NCBI GenBank assembly: GCA_016932135.1
Contig: JAFGDJ010000214.1
Span: 1-47,903 of the forward strand
Source of the DNA: Spirochaetales bacterium
Lineage (GTDB): Bacteria; Spirochaetota; Spirochaetia; JAFGDJ01
Length of the DNA stretch: 47,903 nucleotides
Direction of reading: 5' to 3'
The notes beneath the pieces are model-generated. The model had not been told where the DNA came from and ran no database searches. It saw only the letters and a list, made by a program, of their open reading frames with translations. A program made the position numbers and the translations under genes. Below are positions 1 to 10,281 of this stretch, one piece after another; the stretch's first letter is position 1; each line of letters opens with the position of its first letter.

Positions 1-470
1 ACAAAGGCAAGGTTCAGGCCCTTGAGCCGCCCGGACTTTTCATACATGGTAAAAACATCGCAGAGAGCCTGGGTCGGATGGTTCCTGTCGTCGGCCATGC
101 CGTTGATCACGGGAACGGAAGAATACCGGGCCACCTGCAGAATATCGGAATAGTGAGCGCTGCGGATGATGATACCGTCACAGAGCCGGGACATGACGAT
201 GGCCGTATCCTTCAGATCCTCCCTTTTCCCCAGGTGGATATCCCCGGGGCGAATATAGATGCCATGACCGCCCAGGGCGGTCATGGCGACTTCGAAGGAC
301 ATTCGCGTGCGAAGCGATGATTCGAGAAAGACCATGGACAGGTTTCTCTTTCGAAGCAGATCAGGAAGACTCCTGCTCTTGTAGGCTTTCTTCATATACC
401 CGGTGAGCTCCACCAGGGCTTCGAGTTCCTCTCCGGAGAAATCCTGCAGATCGATATAATCACGCTTCAT
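1..470 (-). CDS. Ornithine/putrescine carbamoyltransferase, N-terminal part (runs off window edge)
   Basis: Manual minus-strand translation starts MKRDYIDLQDFSGEELEALVELTGYMKKAYKSRSLPDLLRKRNLSMVFLESSLRTRMSFEVAMTALGGHG... and contains the carbamoyl-phosphate-binding S-x-R-T-R type motif and a NHPTQALCD segment. Neighbouring agmatine deiminase favours a putrescine carbamoyltransferase role, but this is not proven. Confidence 0.8.
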   Translation of the reverse strand, partial: MKRDYIDLQDFSGEELEALVELTGYMKKAYKSRSLPDLLRKRNLSMVFLESSLRTRMSFEVAMTALGGHGIYIRPGDIHLGKREDLKDTAIVMSRLCDGIIIRSAHYSDILQVARYSSVPVINGMADDRNHPTQALCDVFTMYEKSGRLKGLNLAF

Positions 471-479
471 CGGTATTCC

Positions 480-1985
480 TCACTCTTTGGTGGTAATGTC
501 CGCCATGGCGATGGGCGGATAAGATTTCTGCGTGGCCAGGGACACGATGATCATGGCCGCTGCGTTCGCCGCCGGGGCCGCCAGGGTGTAGATATACCAC
601 TCGTAGGGATACATGACCGTCTCGAAGGACCAGCCCTCGAGAATACCGCTCAAGACCACCCGGATAAGGATACCCACAATGACTCCGGCGATGAGCCCCG
701 GCTGGTTGGCTTTCTTCCAGTATATCCCCAGGGTGAGGGGCATGAACAACCCCGCCAGGAGCAGGTCGAAACCGAACATGGTCAGGAGAAAGACATAGGG
801 AAACCCCAGACTCAGCAGGACCACGAGGACGGCGAAGATGAGAATGATCAGCCTTCCCCAAAAAAGGAGTTTCTTGTCCTCGATGTCGGGTTTGATGACA
901 TCCTTGATAACGTTTTTGGTAAACAGGGTGGATATGGCGAGAATACCGCCGTCGGCGCAGGACATGACTCCGGCCAGGATTGCCGAGACGAAGAGGATCC
1001 CCAGGGGCAGGGGGAAAAGTTCCTTAATCATCACGGGAATAACCATCTCCGGGTCTTCACCCAGGGCTTCCCAGGGAATGATATTGTTTTCCAGAAGAGC
1101 AAAACCGATGAGCCCCAGGATGACGACAACGGTGCCGAAGACCCAGTACATGCCGCCTGCCAGGAACGCCGCCCGCTTGACGCTCTTGTCGGAATCACCC
1201 GACTGGGCCACCTGGGTGATGTCGGGGCTGGGGATCGACCCCAGGCCGACGATGAGCCAGCCGGCGATCCAGGGAATCCAGCGCCCGAAGAACCCGACCC
1301 CCTCCATTTTATGGGGAAAGAAACTCATCATTTCGGCGGGAACCGCCGCTCTCACCTCGGCGAAGCCCCCCACCGCCTTCAGCGAAATAGGCAGGGCAAC
1401 GGCAATGCCGATGAGAATGATCACCATCTGGGCAAAGTCGGTAATCGCCACCGACCACATGCCGCCGGCGATGGTATAGGCTATAACGATGGCCATACCG
1501 ATGAGGATCGAAACATTGTAGTTCCACCCGAGGATAGAATTGAATATTTTGCCGATAACGGCTATCTCCCCCGCGATAAAGAACACCCAGCCGAAGAGAA
1601 GGATAAATGCCGAAAGAAGGCTGCCCCCCTTTCCGAACCGCTTGGCGAAGAAGTCCGGCAGGGTTACACCGCCGACCCTCCGCAGGGCGGAGAAATAGAA
1701 CAGCCCGGCCAGAATGAGACAGAGCCCGGCCCCATAGGGATCAGGAATGATCCCCCAGGCCCATTCGGTGCTCCAGAACCCGAGATCAAGGGTAGTTCCG
1801 GCCGTTCCGATAACCGTGCCGCCTCCGAACCAGAGCCCGGCAAAGGTAAAAGCCAGAAGCCACAGGGGCATTCTTCGGCCCGCTACCATGAAGTCATCGG
1901 AACCCTTGATCCTTCTGGACGCCCAGAATCCCAACAGCGCAAGCAGGACGCCGTAGATAATGAATCCGATCAGATACCAGTTCAT
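480..1985 (-). CDS. Sodium:solute symporter (SSS) family transporter, possibly agmatine/polyamine uptake
   Basis: 501 aa ORF with many hydrophobic segments and an SSS-like N-terminus (YGVLLALLGFWASRRIKGSDDFMVAGRRMPLW). Lies between the carbamoyltransferase and agmatine deiminase genes. Confidence 0.85.
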   Translation of the reverse strand: MNWYLIGFIIYGVLLALLGFWASRRIKGSDDFMVAGRRMPLWLLAFTFAGLWFGGGTVIGTAGTTLDLGFWSTEWAWGIIPDPYGAGLCLILAGLFYFSALRRVGGVTLPDFFAKRFGKGGSLLSAFILLFGWVFFIAGEIAVIGKIFNSILGWNYNVSILIGMAIVIAYTIAGGMWSVAITDFAQMVIILIGIAVALPISLKAVGGFAEVRAAVPAEMMSFFPHKMEGVGFFGRWIPWIAGWLIVGLGSIPSPDITQVAQSGDSDKSVKRAAFLAGGMYWVFGTVVVILGLIGFALLENNIIPWEALGEDPEMVIPVMIKELFPLPLGILFVSAILAGVMSCADGGILAISTLFTKNVIKDVIKPDIEDKKLLFWGRLIILIFAVLVVLLSLGFPYVFLLTMFGFDLLLAGLFMPLTLGIYWKKANQPGLIAGVIVGILIRVVLSGILEGWSFETVMYPYEWYIYTLAAPAANAAAMIIVSLATQKSYPPIAMADITTKE

Positions 1986-2011
1986 CTCACTTCCCTCCTT
2001 AGGATTATAAT

Positions 2012-2044
2012 GAATATTATCACCCCAAAAAACGCATATTACAA
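2012..2044 (-). promoter_or_regulatory. Candidate sigma-70-type promoter for the symporter/carbamoyltransferase unit
   Basis: Minus strand TTGTAA (2044-2039), 17-nt spacer, GATAAT (2021-2016). Confidence 0.45.
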
Positions 2045-2052
2045 GTTTTTTC

Positions 2053-2082
2053 TTGCCTATTTTACATAATTAATGATATAAT
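2053..2082 (+). promoter_or_regulatory. Candidate sigma-70-type promoter for agmatine deiminase gene
   Basis: TTGCCT (2053-2058), 18-nt spacer, TATAAT (2077-2082), about 60 nt before the ATG at 2144. Confidence 0.5.
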
Positions 2083-2143
2083 CAGTCACTTTATATGTTT
2101 TTTCGGTACTGCTAAGTGATTTTTTTGCATTCTGGAGGAAGGA

Positions 2144-3229
2144 ATGAAAATAGACAGCACTCCCAAAAAAGACGGTTTCCGCATGCCGGGGGAATTCGAG
2201 CGCCATGCAGGGTGCTGGATGCTGTGGCCGATACGGCCGGATACATGGCGCCTCGGAGCGAAGCCTGCTCAGAAAGCCTTTTCCGAAGTCGCTTCGGCAA
2301 TTTCCCGTTTCGAACCGGTTACCGTCGGTGTATGCGCCGAACAGTTCCAAAACGCCCGAAACATGTTGCCGCCCCAGGTACGGGTCGTGGAACTCAGCTA
2401 CAATGATTCCTGGATGCGGGACTGCGGCCCCACCTTCGTAATAGACGGTAACGGCAGAATCCGCCTGGTAGACTGGGAATTCAACGCCTGGGGCGGTCTT
2501 GACGGAGGGCTCTATTTCCCCTGGGACCTGGACAATCTCATTGCCATGAAGGTCGCGGAGATCACCCGGACGGACCGTTACAAGGCACCTATTGTCCTGG
2601 AAGGCGGATCAATCCACACCGACGGCCAGGGAACCCTCATTACTACCGAAGAATGTCTTCTCAACCCGAACCGAAATCCCGGTCTTTCAAGGGAAGAATT
2701 GGAGGACTATCTGAAAGCCTATATTGGTTTGGAGAAGATCATCTGGCTCAAGCGGGGGATCTACAACGATGAAACCAACGGGCATGTGGACAATATCTGC
2801 TGTTTTATCAAACCTTCCGTCCTGGCCCTTGCATGGACGGACGACCCGAAGGATCCTCAATATGAAATTTCGGCGGAGAATCTTGAAATTCTTCAAACGG
2901 AGAAGGACGCCCGAGGACGAACCCTGGAGGTTCATAAGCTTCCCCTGCCGGCACCGGTCCTGATTTCCGAAGAAGAAAGCCGGGGGGTCGACATTATCGA
3001 AGGCACCCTTCCCAGGAACCCCGGAGACCGCCTGGCGGCGAGCTATGTCAATTTTTACATCGCCAACGGAGGGATCGTTATGCCCTTCTTCGGAGATCCC
3101 AAGGATATCCAGGCTAAAACTGTCCTGGAAGAACTCTTTCCCGATCGGGAGGTAGTGGGGATCTCCGCCCGGGAAATTCTCCTGGGGGGCGGTAATATCC
3201 ACTGTATCACCCAGCAGCAGCCCGCCTAA
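2144..3229 (+). CDS. aguA: Agmatine deiminase
   Basis: 361 aa; family features include [44 protein letters not shown] and a C-terminal [11 protein letters not shown] with the catalytic Cys. Preceded by a GGAGGAAGG RBS. Confidence 0.95.
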   Translation: MKIDSTPKKDGFRMPGEFERHAGCWMLWPIRPDTWRLGAKPAQKAFSEVASAISRFEPVTVGVCAEQFQNARNMLPPQVRVVELSYNDSWMRDCGPTFVIDGNGRIRLVDWEFNAWGGLDGGLYFPWDLDNLIAMKVAEITRTDRYKAPIVLEGGSIHTDGQGTLITTEECLLNPNRNPGLSREELEDYLKAYIGLEKIIWLKRGIYNDETNGHVDNICCFIKPSVLALAWTDDPKDPQYEISAENLEILQTEKDARGRTLEVHKLPLPAPVLISEEESRGVDIIEGTLPRNPGDRLAASYVNFYIANGGIVMPFFGDPKDIQAKTVLEELFPDREVVGISAREILLGGGNIHCITQQQPA

Positions 3230-3957
3230 GAGATTCCCCGTTCCGCCATTTTGCGAACGATAAAGGTAGCCACATGCTCGGCGTAGGTTCCCGGTCCGAA
3301 GCCGGTATCATACCCCAGTTCCATGGCCAGCCGGTCGGAAATTCTCGGTCCTCCGGCAATAAGAATGGTCCGGTCTCGCAGGTTTTCCGCCTCGAAGAGT
3401 TCAACCAATTCGGTGAGATTGTCGATATGCACATCCTTCTGTGTCACTACCTGGGAAACCAGAACCGCGTCCGCTGAAACCTCCCGGGCAAAATCCAAAA
3501 GAGCCTCATTGGGCACCTGCGCACCCAGGTTGTAGGCCTCCACCATGGGATACCGCTCCAGGCCGAAATGATGGTTATACCCCTTCATATTCATGATGGC
3601 GTCGATGCCCACGGTGTGGGCGTCAAAGCCGGTACAAGCGCCCACCACCACGATTTTTCGGCCTATTTTTTCCTTGATGAATTCGTTGATCTCATCGAAG
3701 GACATATACTCTATTTTCTCCGCGCCTTTCACTGTGTCGTAGTCGATGACCGCGTCGGAGGTGGCGTACACGACAAAGAAGGTGAAACCTTCATCCAGGG
3801 CTTCCGAGTAAACCACCTGGGGATCGGTAAGACCGACTTTTCTCAGGTACTGCAGGGCGGCTTCCCGGGCCCGGGGAGAACAGGGAACCGGCAGGGTAAA
3901 GGAAAGCTGCATCCGACCGTCGTTTAAGGTATCTCCATAGGGCTTCAGGGCATTCAT
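3226..3957 (-). CDS. kamE: Lysine 5,6-aminomutase beta subunit (B12-binding)
   Basis: 243 aa with B12-binding D-x-H-x-x-G motif ([29 protein letters not shown]), adjacent to kamD. Confidence 0.93.
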   Translation of the reverse strand: MNALKPYGDTLNDGRMQLSFTLPVPCSPRAREAALQYLRKVGLTDPQVVYSEALDEGFTFFVVYATSDAVIDYDTVKGAEKIEYMSFDEINEFIKEKIGRKIVVVGACTGFDAHTVGIDAIMNMKGYNHHFGLERYPMVEAYNLGAQVPNEALLDFAREVSADAVLVSQVVTQKDVHIDNLTELVELFEAENLRDRTILIAGGPRISDRLAMELGYDTGFGPGTYAEHVATFIVRKMAERGIS

Positions 3958-5519
3958 TTCTTTCCTCCTTTAAAAAGGGCTTCCTTCAGCATGTTTTCCC
4001 AGGGATTCCAGTAATCCGGGGCTTTCTCGTACACCCCGTCAAAACCCTTGCCGCCGGAGGGAGACCTTTTAATATCGGCGAACAAACCTTGGTTGATGGA
4101 TTCAAAGATTCCCTTCCCGGCTACTATTTCCAGGAATTCCACGGTTTTATCCAGCACCTCCGCCGCCCTCCGGCGGATGATACCGTTTTCCCGGAACGAT
4201 ATATCCTCCCCTAAGGAAGCGGCGTTCTTAAAGACGTACAGGGCATTCTGAATGGCCAGAAACCGGTCCTGCATAAAGGGGGTATGAATGGCCTCCGTAA
4301 GCATCCCCAGGAGGATGATCTCCTGGCCGGTCATTCTGGCCACCAGATTAAAAAGGGTGTTCAGGGCGTAACCGGCGAAGATGTTTCCCGTCATATGTTT
4401 GGTGGGGGGCATATACTTCAGGGGGCAGGAAGGAAAGACCTCCCGGATCAGGGCGGCCTGGGCCAGTTCGTAGAGAAAACCGTTCTCGATGGCGGGATCC
4501 ATCTCAAAGGCGTGCCCCAGACCCTGCAGGCGGGAGGGCATTCCCGCGTCAAAGGCCAGGCGCTCGTTGATCAGTTCGCTGGCCAGGACGGTGTAGCCTT
4601 TTTCATAGGCATCGGAAGTGGTGAGGTAGTTGTCCTCGCCAGTATTGATAACGATATCGGCGTAAGCCGAAACCATGCGGGAAAAATGCTGATCCACCAG
4701 GGTGCGGTACATGTTGATGTCCCGAAAGAGGATACCGTACATAGAATCGTTGAGCATCATATCCAGGCGTTCCAGGGCACCCAGGGCGGCTATTTCGGGC
4801 ATACAGAGACCGGAGGCGTAATTGACCAGGCGGATATACCGGCCTACCTTCTCCCCTGCCTCATCCAGGGCTTTCCGCATGATCCGGAAATTCTCCCGGG
4901 TGGCGTAGGTGCCTCCGAAGCCCTCGGTGGTGGCTCCGTGGGGAACATAGTCCAGGAGGCTCTGGGCGGTGGTCCGGATGACCGCTACGATATCCGCCCC
5001 CTGATATACTACCGCCCGGGCTTGTTTCACGTCTTCATAGATATTCCCGGTGGCCACGATAACGTACAGCAAGGGGGAATGCTCCCTCTCCCGGTGCTGG
5101 TCGATTTTCTGAAGGCGATACTCCCGGTTTGTGTCCAGGGTGTGCCGAACCCGAGCCACCAGTTCCGCTGCCTTCGCTTCCAGGGCTCCCTGGTCGGGCA
5201 GGCCCTGAGCTGCCAGGTCGAATCCTTCGGCCACGGCACGATCCAGTTCCTCCACGGTCATGCCGGTTTTAACCAGGGCTCCCAGGAGATACCTGGCAGC
5301 CCCGTGGGGCACCTTGTCCCGCAGCTGATGCAGGGCCAGGTTCGCCGTCGGAGTGCCTTCCTCGTCGCAGCCGTCCAACCCGAAGAGCCGTAAGGTGGCC
5401 CGTTCCACCGACACGGTAGTGTGCCTCTCGATGTAAGAGCGCACAGGATGGGCGATTTCTTCAGCCAGAGAGCGGGCCCTTTGAATTCTGTCTTCATTTA
5501 AACCAAGCCTCGTGTTCAT
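3954..5519 (-). CDS. kamD: Lysine 5,6-aminomutase alpha subunit
   Basis: 521 aa; typical KamD segments (RYIRLVNYASGLCMPEIAALGALERLDMMLNDSMYGILFRDINMYRT), overlaps kamE by 4 bp. Confidence 0.93.
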   Translation of the reverse strand: MNTRLGLNEDRIQRARSLAEEIAHPVRSYIERHTTVSVERATLRLFGLDGCDEEGTPTANLALHQLRDKVPHGAARYLLGALVKTGMTVEELDRAVAEGFDLAAQGLPDQGALEAKAAELVARVRHTLDTNREYRLQKIDQHREREHSPLLYVIVATGNIYEDVKQARAVVYQGADIVAVIRTTAQSLLDYVPHGATTEGFGGTYATRENFRIMRKALDEAGEKVGRYIRLVNYASGLCMPEIAALGALERLDMMLNDSMYGILFRDINMYRTLVDQHFSRMVSAYADIVINTGEDNYLTTSDAYEKGYTVLASELINERLAFDAGMPSRLQGLGHAFEMDPAIENGFLYELAQAALIREVFPSCPLKYMPPTKHMTGNIFAGYALNTLFNLVARMTGQEIILLGMLTEAIHTPFMQDRFLAIQNALYVFKNAASLGEDISFRENGIIRRRAAEVLDKTVEFLEIVAGKGIFESINQGLFADIKRSPSGGKGFDGVYEKAPDYWNPWENMLKEALFKGGKK

Positions 5520-5520
5520 G

Positions 5521-7107
5521 TTATAACCCCATTTTTTTTGACGCCCGGCGGAGCAGTTCTGCGTCCAACCCCAGATAGTCGGCGATGATCAGGGCATCGG
5601 AGCCCCGGTCTTTCTCCGTTTCCGGTTCCGGCGTATAGATCATGTTTTTATTTAATAATCGTATTCGATTTTCCAGGTTCTCACCCCGCCCGGCTTCTGA
5701 AAGACTCTCCAAGCCTCCCTGCCGAAGCCCGGCCATGCGGTACACCGACACTCCCGAAGGCAGGCAGAGATCGAGAATATGGGTGGCCAGGAAGGCGTTC
5801 AAGCCCCGCTGAGCGAGGATCTCCAGCAGGGCCTCGTTCAATGCCCGGGCGTCCCTGGAAGTGGTAGTGCTGCCGAATTCATCGATGAGGAAAAGGCGAT
5901 GATCCCCCGGACTGTCCAGAGCCTCCGCCAGGGAAAGAACCTCCTGCCCATACCCCGAAAGCCCCTGACCGCCGGTGTCCCCCCGCTGGGGAGCCACCAG
6001 GTGAAGGCTGTCAAAAAGAGAGAGGCGGCATTCCTCCGCAGGAATGAAGAACCCCTGCTGAGATAGAAGCTGGAAGAACCCCAGGGTCTTCAGCAAGGTG
6101 GTTTTTCCCCCCATATTCGGTCCCCGAATCACGGAAATACCCGTGGCGGGAGAGAAATCCAGGCTCTGATAGTCCACCCCCCTGTTTGAGCATTCCAACT
6201 CCAAGGGGAGGCAGCGGCCTCTCGCCACGAAGGGAGGAGAGCCAGGAGAAAGGAGACGGGGCCGCACCATACCGTACTCTTCGGCGGCTGAAGCGACGAT
6301 CCAGGCCTTTTCAAAATCGGTAACCGCCTCCCGGCAGTTCTTTAGGGGTTCCCGGTGTTCCGACACCAGGGTGCCCAGAGCTTTCAGAATACCCCGTTCT
6401 TCTTCCAGCTCTTCTTCGGCCAGATCGTCCCGGCGGGAATACCGGTCGTAGTATTCCTCGGTCATCGTGGGCCGCAGGATGAAGCTTCTCGAATCATAGG
6501 GTTCCCGATAGATCAAGTCTGTCGGTATTCCTCCGGCCCGCCGGGGGTCCAGGATGATAAAGTCCTTCATCAGGAAATCCAGCCCCGTTTGCTCCCGGAT
6601 ATCTTCGCATCGGCGGCGACGCAGGGCGGTAATTTCCTGATCCAGAAGCCTCAGTTCTTTCCGCAGCAAGGCGATACGGGGGGAATAGGCATCGGCGATC
6701 TGAAAACTCTCCTGTGAACCGTCCACCGACAGGCGAGAGAGGAGATCGCCAAGGGTAAACTCCAGGTGAAAAGCCGTTCTGACTTCCGGGGGCAACAGGT
6801 CGGATAAGGCCTTGAGGTTGTACAGATACCGCTTAAAAAGAAAAAGATCGTCCGAGGAAAAAGCCTCCTCCTCGGGAGATGGTATTTCCGGGAGCCGCCG
6901 GAGGTGATACTCCAGCCGGTCCTTCAATTCCCGGCTGCCCCGGCGGTACTCCAACAGCAGATCCACCCGGTCATACCAGGCTTCCAGATCTTCCCGTCGG
7001 GTGTGCCAGGGGAGACTTTGAAGAGCCTGCCGTCCGTAAGGGGAAAGAGGCTTTAAGAGACGATAAAACTCGGTAAAGCCGGTAAAATCAAAGAGCCGGG
7101 AATTCAT
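5521..7107 (-). CDS. kamC: MutS-related ATPase of lysine fermentation cluster (KamC-like)
   Basis: 528 aa with MutS-type Walker A (IRGPNMGGKTTLLKTLG), Walker B (LFLIDEFGSTT) and no mismatch-recognition domain evident. Position in kam operon. Confidence 0.8.
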   Translation of the reverse strand: MNSRLFDFTGFTEFYRLLKPLSPYGRQALQSLPWHTRREDLEAWYDRVDLLLEYRRGSRELKDRLEYHLRRLPEIPSPEEEAFSSDDLFLFKRYLYNLKALSDLLPPEVRTAFHLEFTLGDLLSRLSVDGSQESFQIADAYSPRIALLRKELRLLDQEITALRRRRCEDIREQTGLDFLMKDFIILDPRRAGGIPTDLIYREPYDSRSFILRPTMTEEYYDRYSRRDDLAEEELEEERGILKALGTLVSEHREPLKNCREAVTDFEKAWIVASAAEEYGMVRPRLLSPGSPPFVARGRCLPLELECSNRGVDYQSLDFSPATGISVIRGPNMGGKTTLLKTLGFFQLLSQQGFFIPAEECRLSLFDSLHLVAPQRGDTGGQGLSGYGQEVLSLAEALDSPGDHRLFLIDEFGSTTTSRDARALNEALLEILAQRGLNAFLATHILDLCLPSGVSVYRMAGLRQGGLESLSEAGRGENLENRIRLLNKNMIYTPEPETEKDRGSDALIIADYLGLDAELLRRASKKMGL

Positions 7108-7964
7108 CCATCCTCCATCTCCTCAAAGGGGTTCATAACAAAGGTTACCTCCGGGGCCGTTTTTTTCAACTCCGAAAGAGCCTTCTTCCTTTCCAGGTCA
7201 ACGAACCGGGGCACACAGAACCGCAGGGGAATCTTCCTGCGGGTGTAAACCCGTCGAGAGGCCGTCAATTTTTCAAATTCCCGGCAGGTCATAAAGACCC
7301 TCCCGTGATCCTCTAGAACCACCGGCTCCGTTCCTTCAGGCAATATCGTCTTTCCCGTGAGTGCCCCGGGGATCATTACCGCTTCTTCGGTTTCATCCCT
7401 CCACTCCGGAAGGCGGTCCAGAAGCCCCAGCAGCCTGATCCGCCGGGAAACCTTCTCCACATTGGAAGGGTTCATCAGGGCGGTATACAGGTACCCGGCC
7501 CGCAGCACCGAGGCGGACTGGGTAAGCCGTCCGGCGGCTCCGTCCACCAGCACCGTAAGGTCCGGGTACAGCGCCCGGGCGGTTTCCAGCACTATTCCCA
7601 GCCGGCTGTTGGTTTCCGGGCGGACCAGCTCCAGGCTCCCTTCCCGCAGGGTTCTTACCAAGACGGTCCGTCCCATGCCGGTGTGCCACGGAAAGACCTC
7701 AAGAATCTCAAAGTTCCCCCGGCTCTCCTCCACCGCCCGGGAAGAGGTTATCACCAGGTCCCCGGGCAGGCAGGTGACCGAAGGTTTCTCTTCTCCGGTC
7801 ACAGCGCAGGTCTGTTCACCGTCCAGCCCGGCGGAACCGAAACACAGGGCTCCGGATCCCCGGAGGAGCCGGAGGAGGTACACCAGCAAGGTGGTCTTCC
7901 CGGCGTTCTTTGCCGAACCGGCGATAAAGGTTACCCGGCCGGCAAGCTCATCCAGAGGTATCAT
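7104..7964 (-). CDS. kamB: P-loop protein of lysine fermentation cluster (KamB-like)
   Basis: 286 aa with P-loop GSAKNAGKTTLLVYLL near the N-terminus, lying between kamA and kamC with overlapping ends. Confidence 0.7.
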   Translation of the reverse strand: MIPLDELAGRVTFIAGSAKNAGKTTLLVYLLRLLRGSGALCFGSAGLDGEQTCAVTGEEKPSVTCLPGDLVITSSRAVEESRGNFEILEVFPWHTGMGRTVLVRTLREGSLELVRPETNSRLGIVLETARALYPDLTVLVDGAAGRLTQSASVLRAGYLYTALMNPSNVEKVSRRIRLLGLLDRLPEWRDETEEAVMIPGALTGKTILPEGTEPVVLEDHGRVFMTCREFEKLTASRRVYTRRKIPLRFCVPRFVDLERKKALSELKKTAPEVTFVMNPFEEMEDG

Positions 7965-9225
7965 GCTTGTTTCGGTTTGTCCGGATAAGCCCCTCGGGCT
8001 GCAGGACCATCTTATCTCCTCTCAGCAGAGTGGCTACCCCGTCCAGGGGGCGGTACCTGGGATCCTTACAGATATCGCAGTGTCCGCAGTTGGAAAAAAC
8101 GTCCTCCGGTTGGGTGTAGGTGGTAATAACCCCTTCGTAGTTTCGCAGGATAACCCTTCGGTCCGACTGTGACAGCACATAGTTGGGCATCACCGGAATC
8201 TTCCCGCCGCCTCCCGGGGCGTCAACCACGAAAGTCGGCACCCCCAGGCCGGTGGTGTGTCCCCGGAGATTTTCGATTATCTCGATTCCCTTGACAATGG
8301 AGGTCCTGAAATGGGAGATCCCCCGGGTCAGGTCGCACTGGTAGATGTAATAAGGGCGCACCCGGATTGATAAAAGCAGGTGAACGAGCTTCTTCATGAT
8401 GGAAGGGCAGTCATTCACGTCTTTCAGCAGCACCGACTGATTTCCCAGGGGAATCCCCGCATCCGCCAGAGCGGCACAGGCTTTCTTCGATTCTTCCGTC
8501 ACTTCCTGGGGGTGGTTGAAGTGGGTGTTCAGATACAAAGGGTGATATTTCTTCAGCATGGACACCAGTTCTTCATCAACCCGCATGGGCAGAACCACGG
8601 GAACCCGGCTGCCGATACGGATTATCTCCACATGATCGATACTTCTGATTTTTTTCAGGATCTCTTCCAACCGCTGGGTGGACATGATCAGCGGGTCCCC
8701 TCCGGAAATAAGAACATCCCGCACGGCCTCGTTCCCCCGGATATATTCAATACCTTGGTCCAGGTCTTCCATGGCCAGGTGGACATCCTCCACCCCCACC
8801 AGGCGCCGGCGAGTACAGTGGCGGCAGTACATGGAACAGCGGTTGGTCACCAGAAGGAGTACCCGGTCGGGGTACCGGTGGGTTAACCCGGGGGCCGGAG
8901 AATCGGCGTCCTCATGCAGGGGGTCATCCAGGTCCGACTCGTCGTCCAGCATCTCATACCGGGAAGGGATACCCTGAAGGCGTATGGGGCACCTCTCATA
9001 GTTCGGGTCCATCAGGGACGCGTAATAGGGGGTAACGGACATACGAAAACGCTCCAGGCATTGATGAATATCCTGCTTACTTTCTTCACTGAGATTGAGG
9101 ACCCCCTGGAGGTTTTCCTCGTTTTTCAGGGTATGCCCCAGCTGCCACCGCCAGTCATTCCACTGCTCCTCGGTAACATCGGCAAACCGGGGCATGGAGC
9201 GATAATCCGTATGAGGGTAATTCAT
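7948..9225 (-). CDS. kamA: Lysine 2,3-aminomutase (radical SAM)
   Basis: 425 aa; radical SAM cluster CSMYCRHC, DVLISGGDPLIM, PLP-lysine region FVVDAPGGGGKIPVMPNY. Confidence 0.95.
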   Translation of the reverse strand: MNYPHTDYRSMPRFADVTEEQWNDWRWQLGHTLKNEENLQGVLNLSEESKQDIHQCLERFRMSVTPYYASLMDPNYERCPIRLQGIPSRYEMLDDESDLDDPLHEDADSPAPGLTHRYPDRVLLLVTNRCSMYCRHCTRRRLVGVEDVHLAMEDLDQGIEYIRGNEAVRDVLISGGDPLIMSTQRLEEILKKIRSIDHVEIIRIGSRVPVVLPMRVDEELVSMLKKYHPLYLNTHFNHPQEVTEESKKACAALADAGIPLGNQSVLLKDVNDCPSIMKKLVHLLLSIRVRPYYIYQCDLTRGISHFRTSIVKGIEIIENLRGHTTGLGVPTFVVDAPGGGGKIPVMPNYVLSQSDRRVILRNYEGVITTYTQPEDVFSNCGHCDICKDPRYRPLDGVATLLRGDKMVLQPEGLIRTNRNKHDTSG

Positions 9226-10277
9226 TATGTACCACCTCCCGCGTACAGTTCTTCGTAGAGTTCCCGTATTTCTTTCGATTCCCGGAGAATGGCCAGGGCT
9301 TTATCAGCGTGGCCGTGGGCGTAGCCGTTTCCGATAATCATGGTGATATCCCGGCCTACCCCCTCGGCCCCCAGGGCAGCCTTGGTAAAGGACGTGGCCA
9401 TACTGAAAAAGTAGACCGTCCCACGGTCGGCACCCATGAGAATCGATGCCATCTCCGTGTTAGGAATATTGACGCAATTGATAACCAGGTCTGCCATGGA
9501 GCCTCCGGTCATTTCCGCCACCGCGTGATGACAGGCCAGGGCGTCCGTCGCGTCCAGCACCAGGGTTTCATCGCAGACCCCCACCTGATCAAGCCTCTGC
9601 AGGCTGCGGGGCGAACCGGCGATGCCGATAAGTTTTCCCGTGGGTCCCAGACACTTTCTGGCCTCCCAGGCGCAGAGAAGCCCCGATTTACCCCCGGCTC
9701 CCAGGATAACCACGGTGTCGCCAGCCTTTACCAGGCGCTCAACCTGGGCCGGGGCTCCGCAGACGTCCAGCACCGCCAGGGCCAGAGTATCGCTCATATC
9801 CTCCGGAAGCCGGGCGTAGATACCGCTTTCAAAGAGAATCGCTTTTGCCTTTACCGCCACCTGGTCGATGTCCGGGCGGACTTCCAGGATTGTATCGATT
9901 TTCAGAGGGGTGAGGGAAAGAGACACTAAACTGGCGATCCGGTCTCCCGGTTTCAGGTTTCTTTTGCCGACCAGAGCGGAACCCAGCTTTTCCACCGTTC
10001 CGATAAACATACCCCCGGAACCGGTTACAGGATTTTTGCACTTTCCCGCCGTTTCCACGATTTTCAGTATTGCTGCGGCTATTTTGTCTTTATCACCCCC
10101 GGCTTCCTGTTTAATCTGGGTAAAGCTCGCCGAGTCGATGTTCAGCGTATCCACCGCTACGAGAATCTCATTGTCAAAAAGTATTTTCATGTTGTTGTCC
10201 ACCCTGTCCGCCGGCTGGGGCAGCACCCCGGGCGGTGAAAGAACCCGGTGGGTCCCGAAGGGGTCTCCGTGTTTCAT
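9225..10277 (-). CDS. kdd: L-erythro-3,5-diaminohexanoate dehydrogenase
   Basis: 350 aa; N-terminus PFGTHRVLSPPGVLPQPADRVDNN and GSGGMFIGTVEKLGSALVGK typical of Kdd; in kam operon. Confidence 0.9.
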   Translation of the reverse strand: MKHGDPFGTHRVLSPPGVLPQPADRVDNNMKILFDNEILVAVDTLNIDSASFTQIKQEAGGDKDKIAAAILKIVETAGKCKNPVTGSGGMFIGTVEKLGSALVGKRNLKPGDRIASLVSLSLTPLKIDTILEVRPDIDQVAVKAKAILFESGIYARLPEDMSDTLALAVLDVCGAPAQVERLVKAGDTVVILGAGGKSGLLCAWEARKCLGPTGKLIGIAGSPRSLQRLDQVGVCDETLVLDATDALACHHAVAEMTGGSMADLVINCVNIPNTEMASILMGADRGTVYFFSMATSFTKAALGAEGVGRDITMIIGNGYAHGHADKALAILRESKEIRELYEELYAGGGT

Positions 10278-10281
10278 TGTG

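Noticed and set aside
1311-2069. Long plus-strand ORFs opposite the symporter, kamD, kdd and other genes (e.g. 1311-2069, 4284-5393, 9309-9929, 26063-26968)
   Set aside because: Antisense to strongly supported genes, low-complexity Arg/Gly/His/Pro-rich translations with no recognisable family. Typical shadow ORFs in GC-rich coding DNA.
2000-2095. Possible ArgR boxes (TGAATATTATCA, TACATAATTAATGA) between the agmatine genes
   Set aside because: Only partial matches in an AT-rich intergenic region; not distinguishable from chance.
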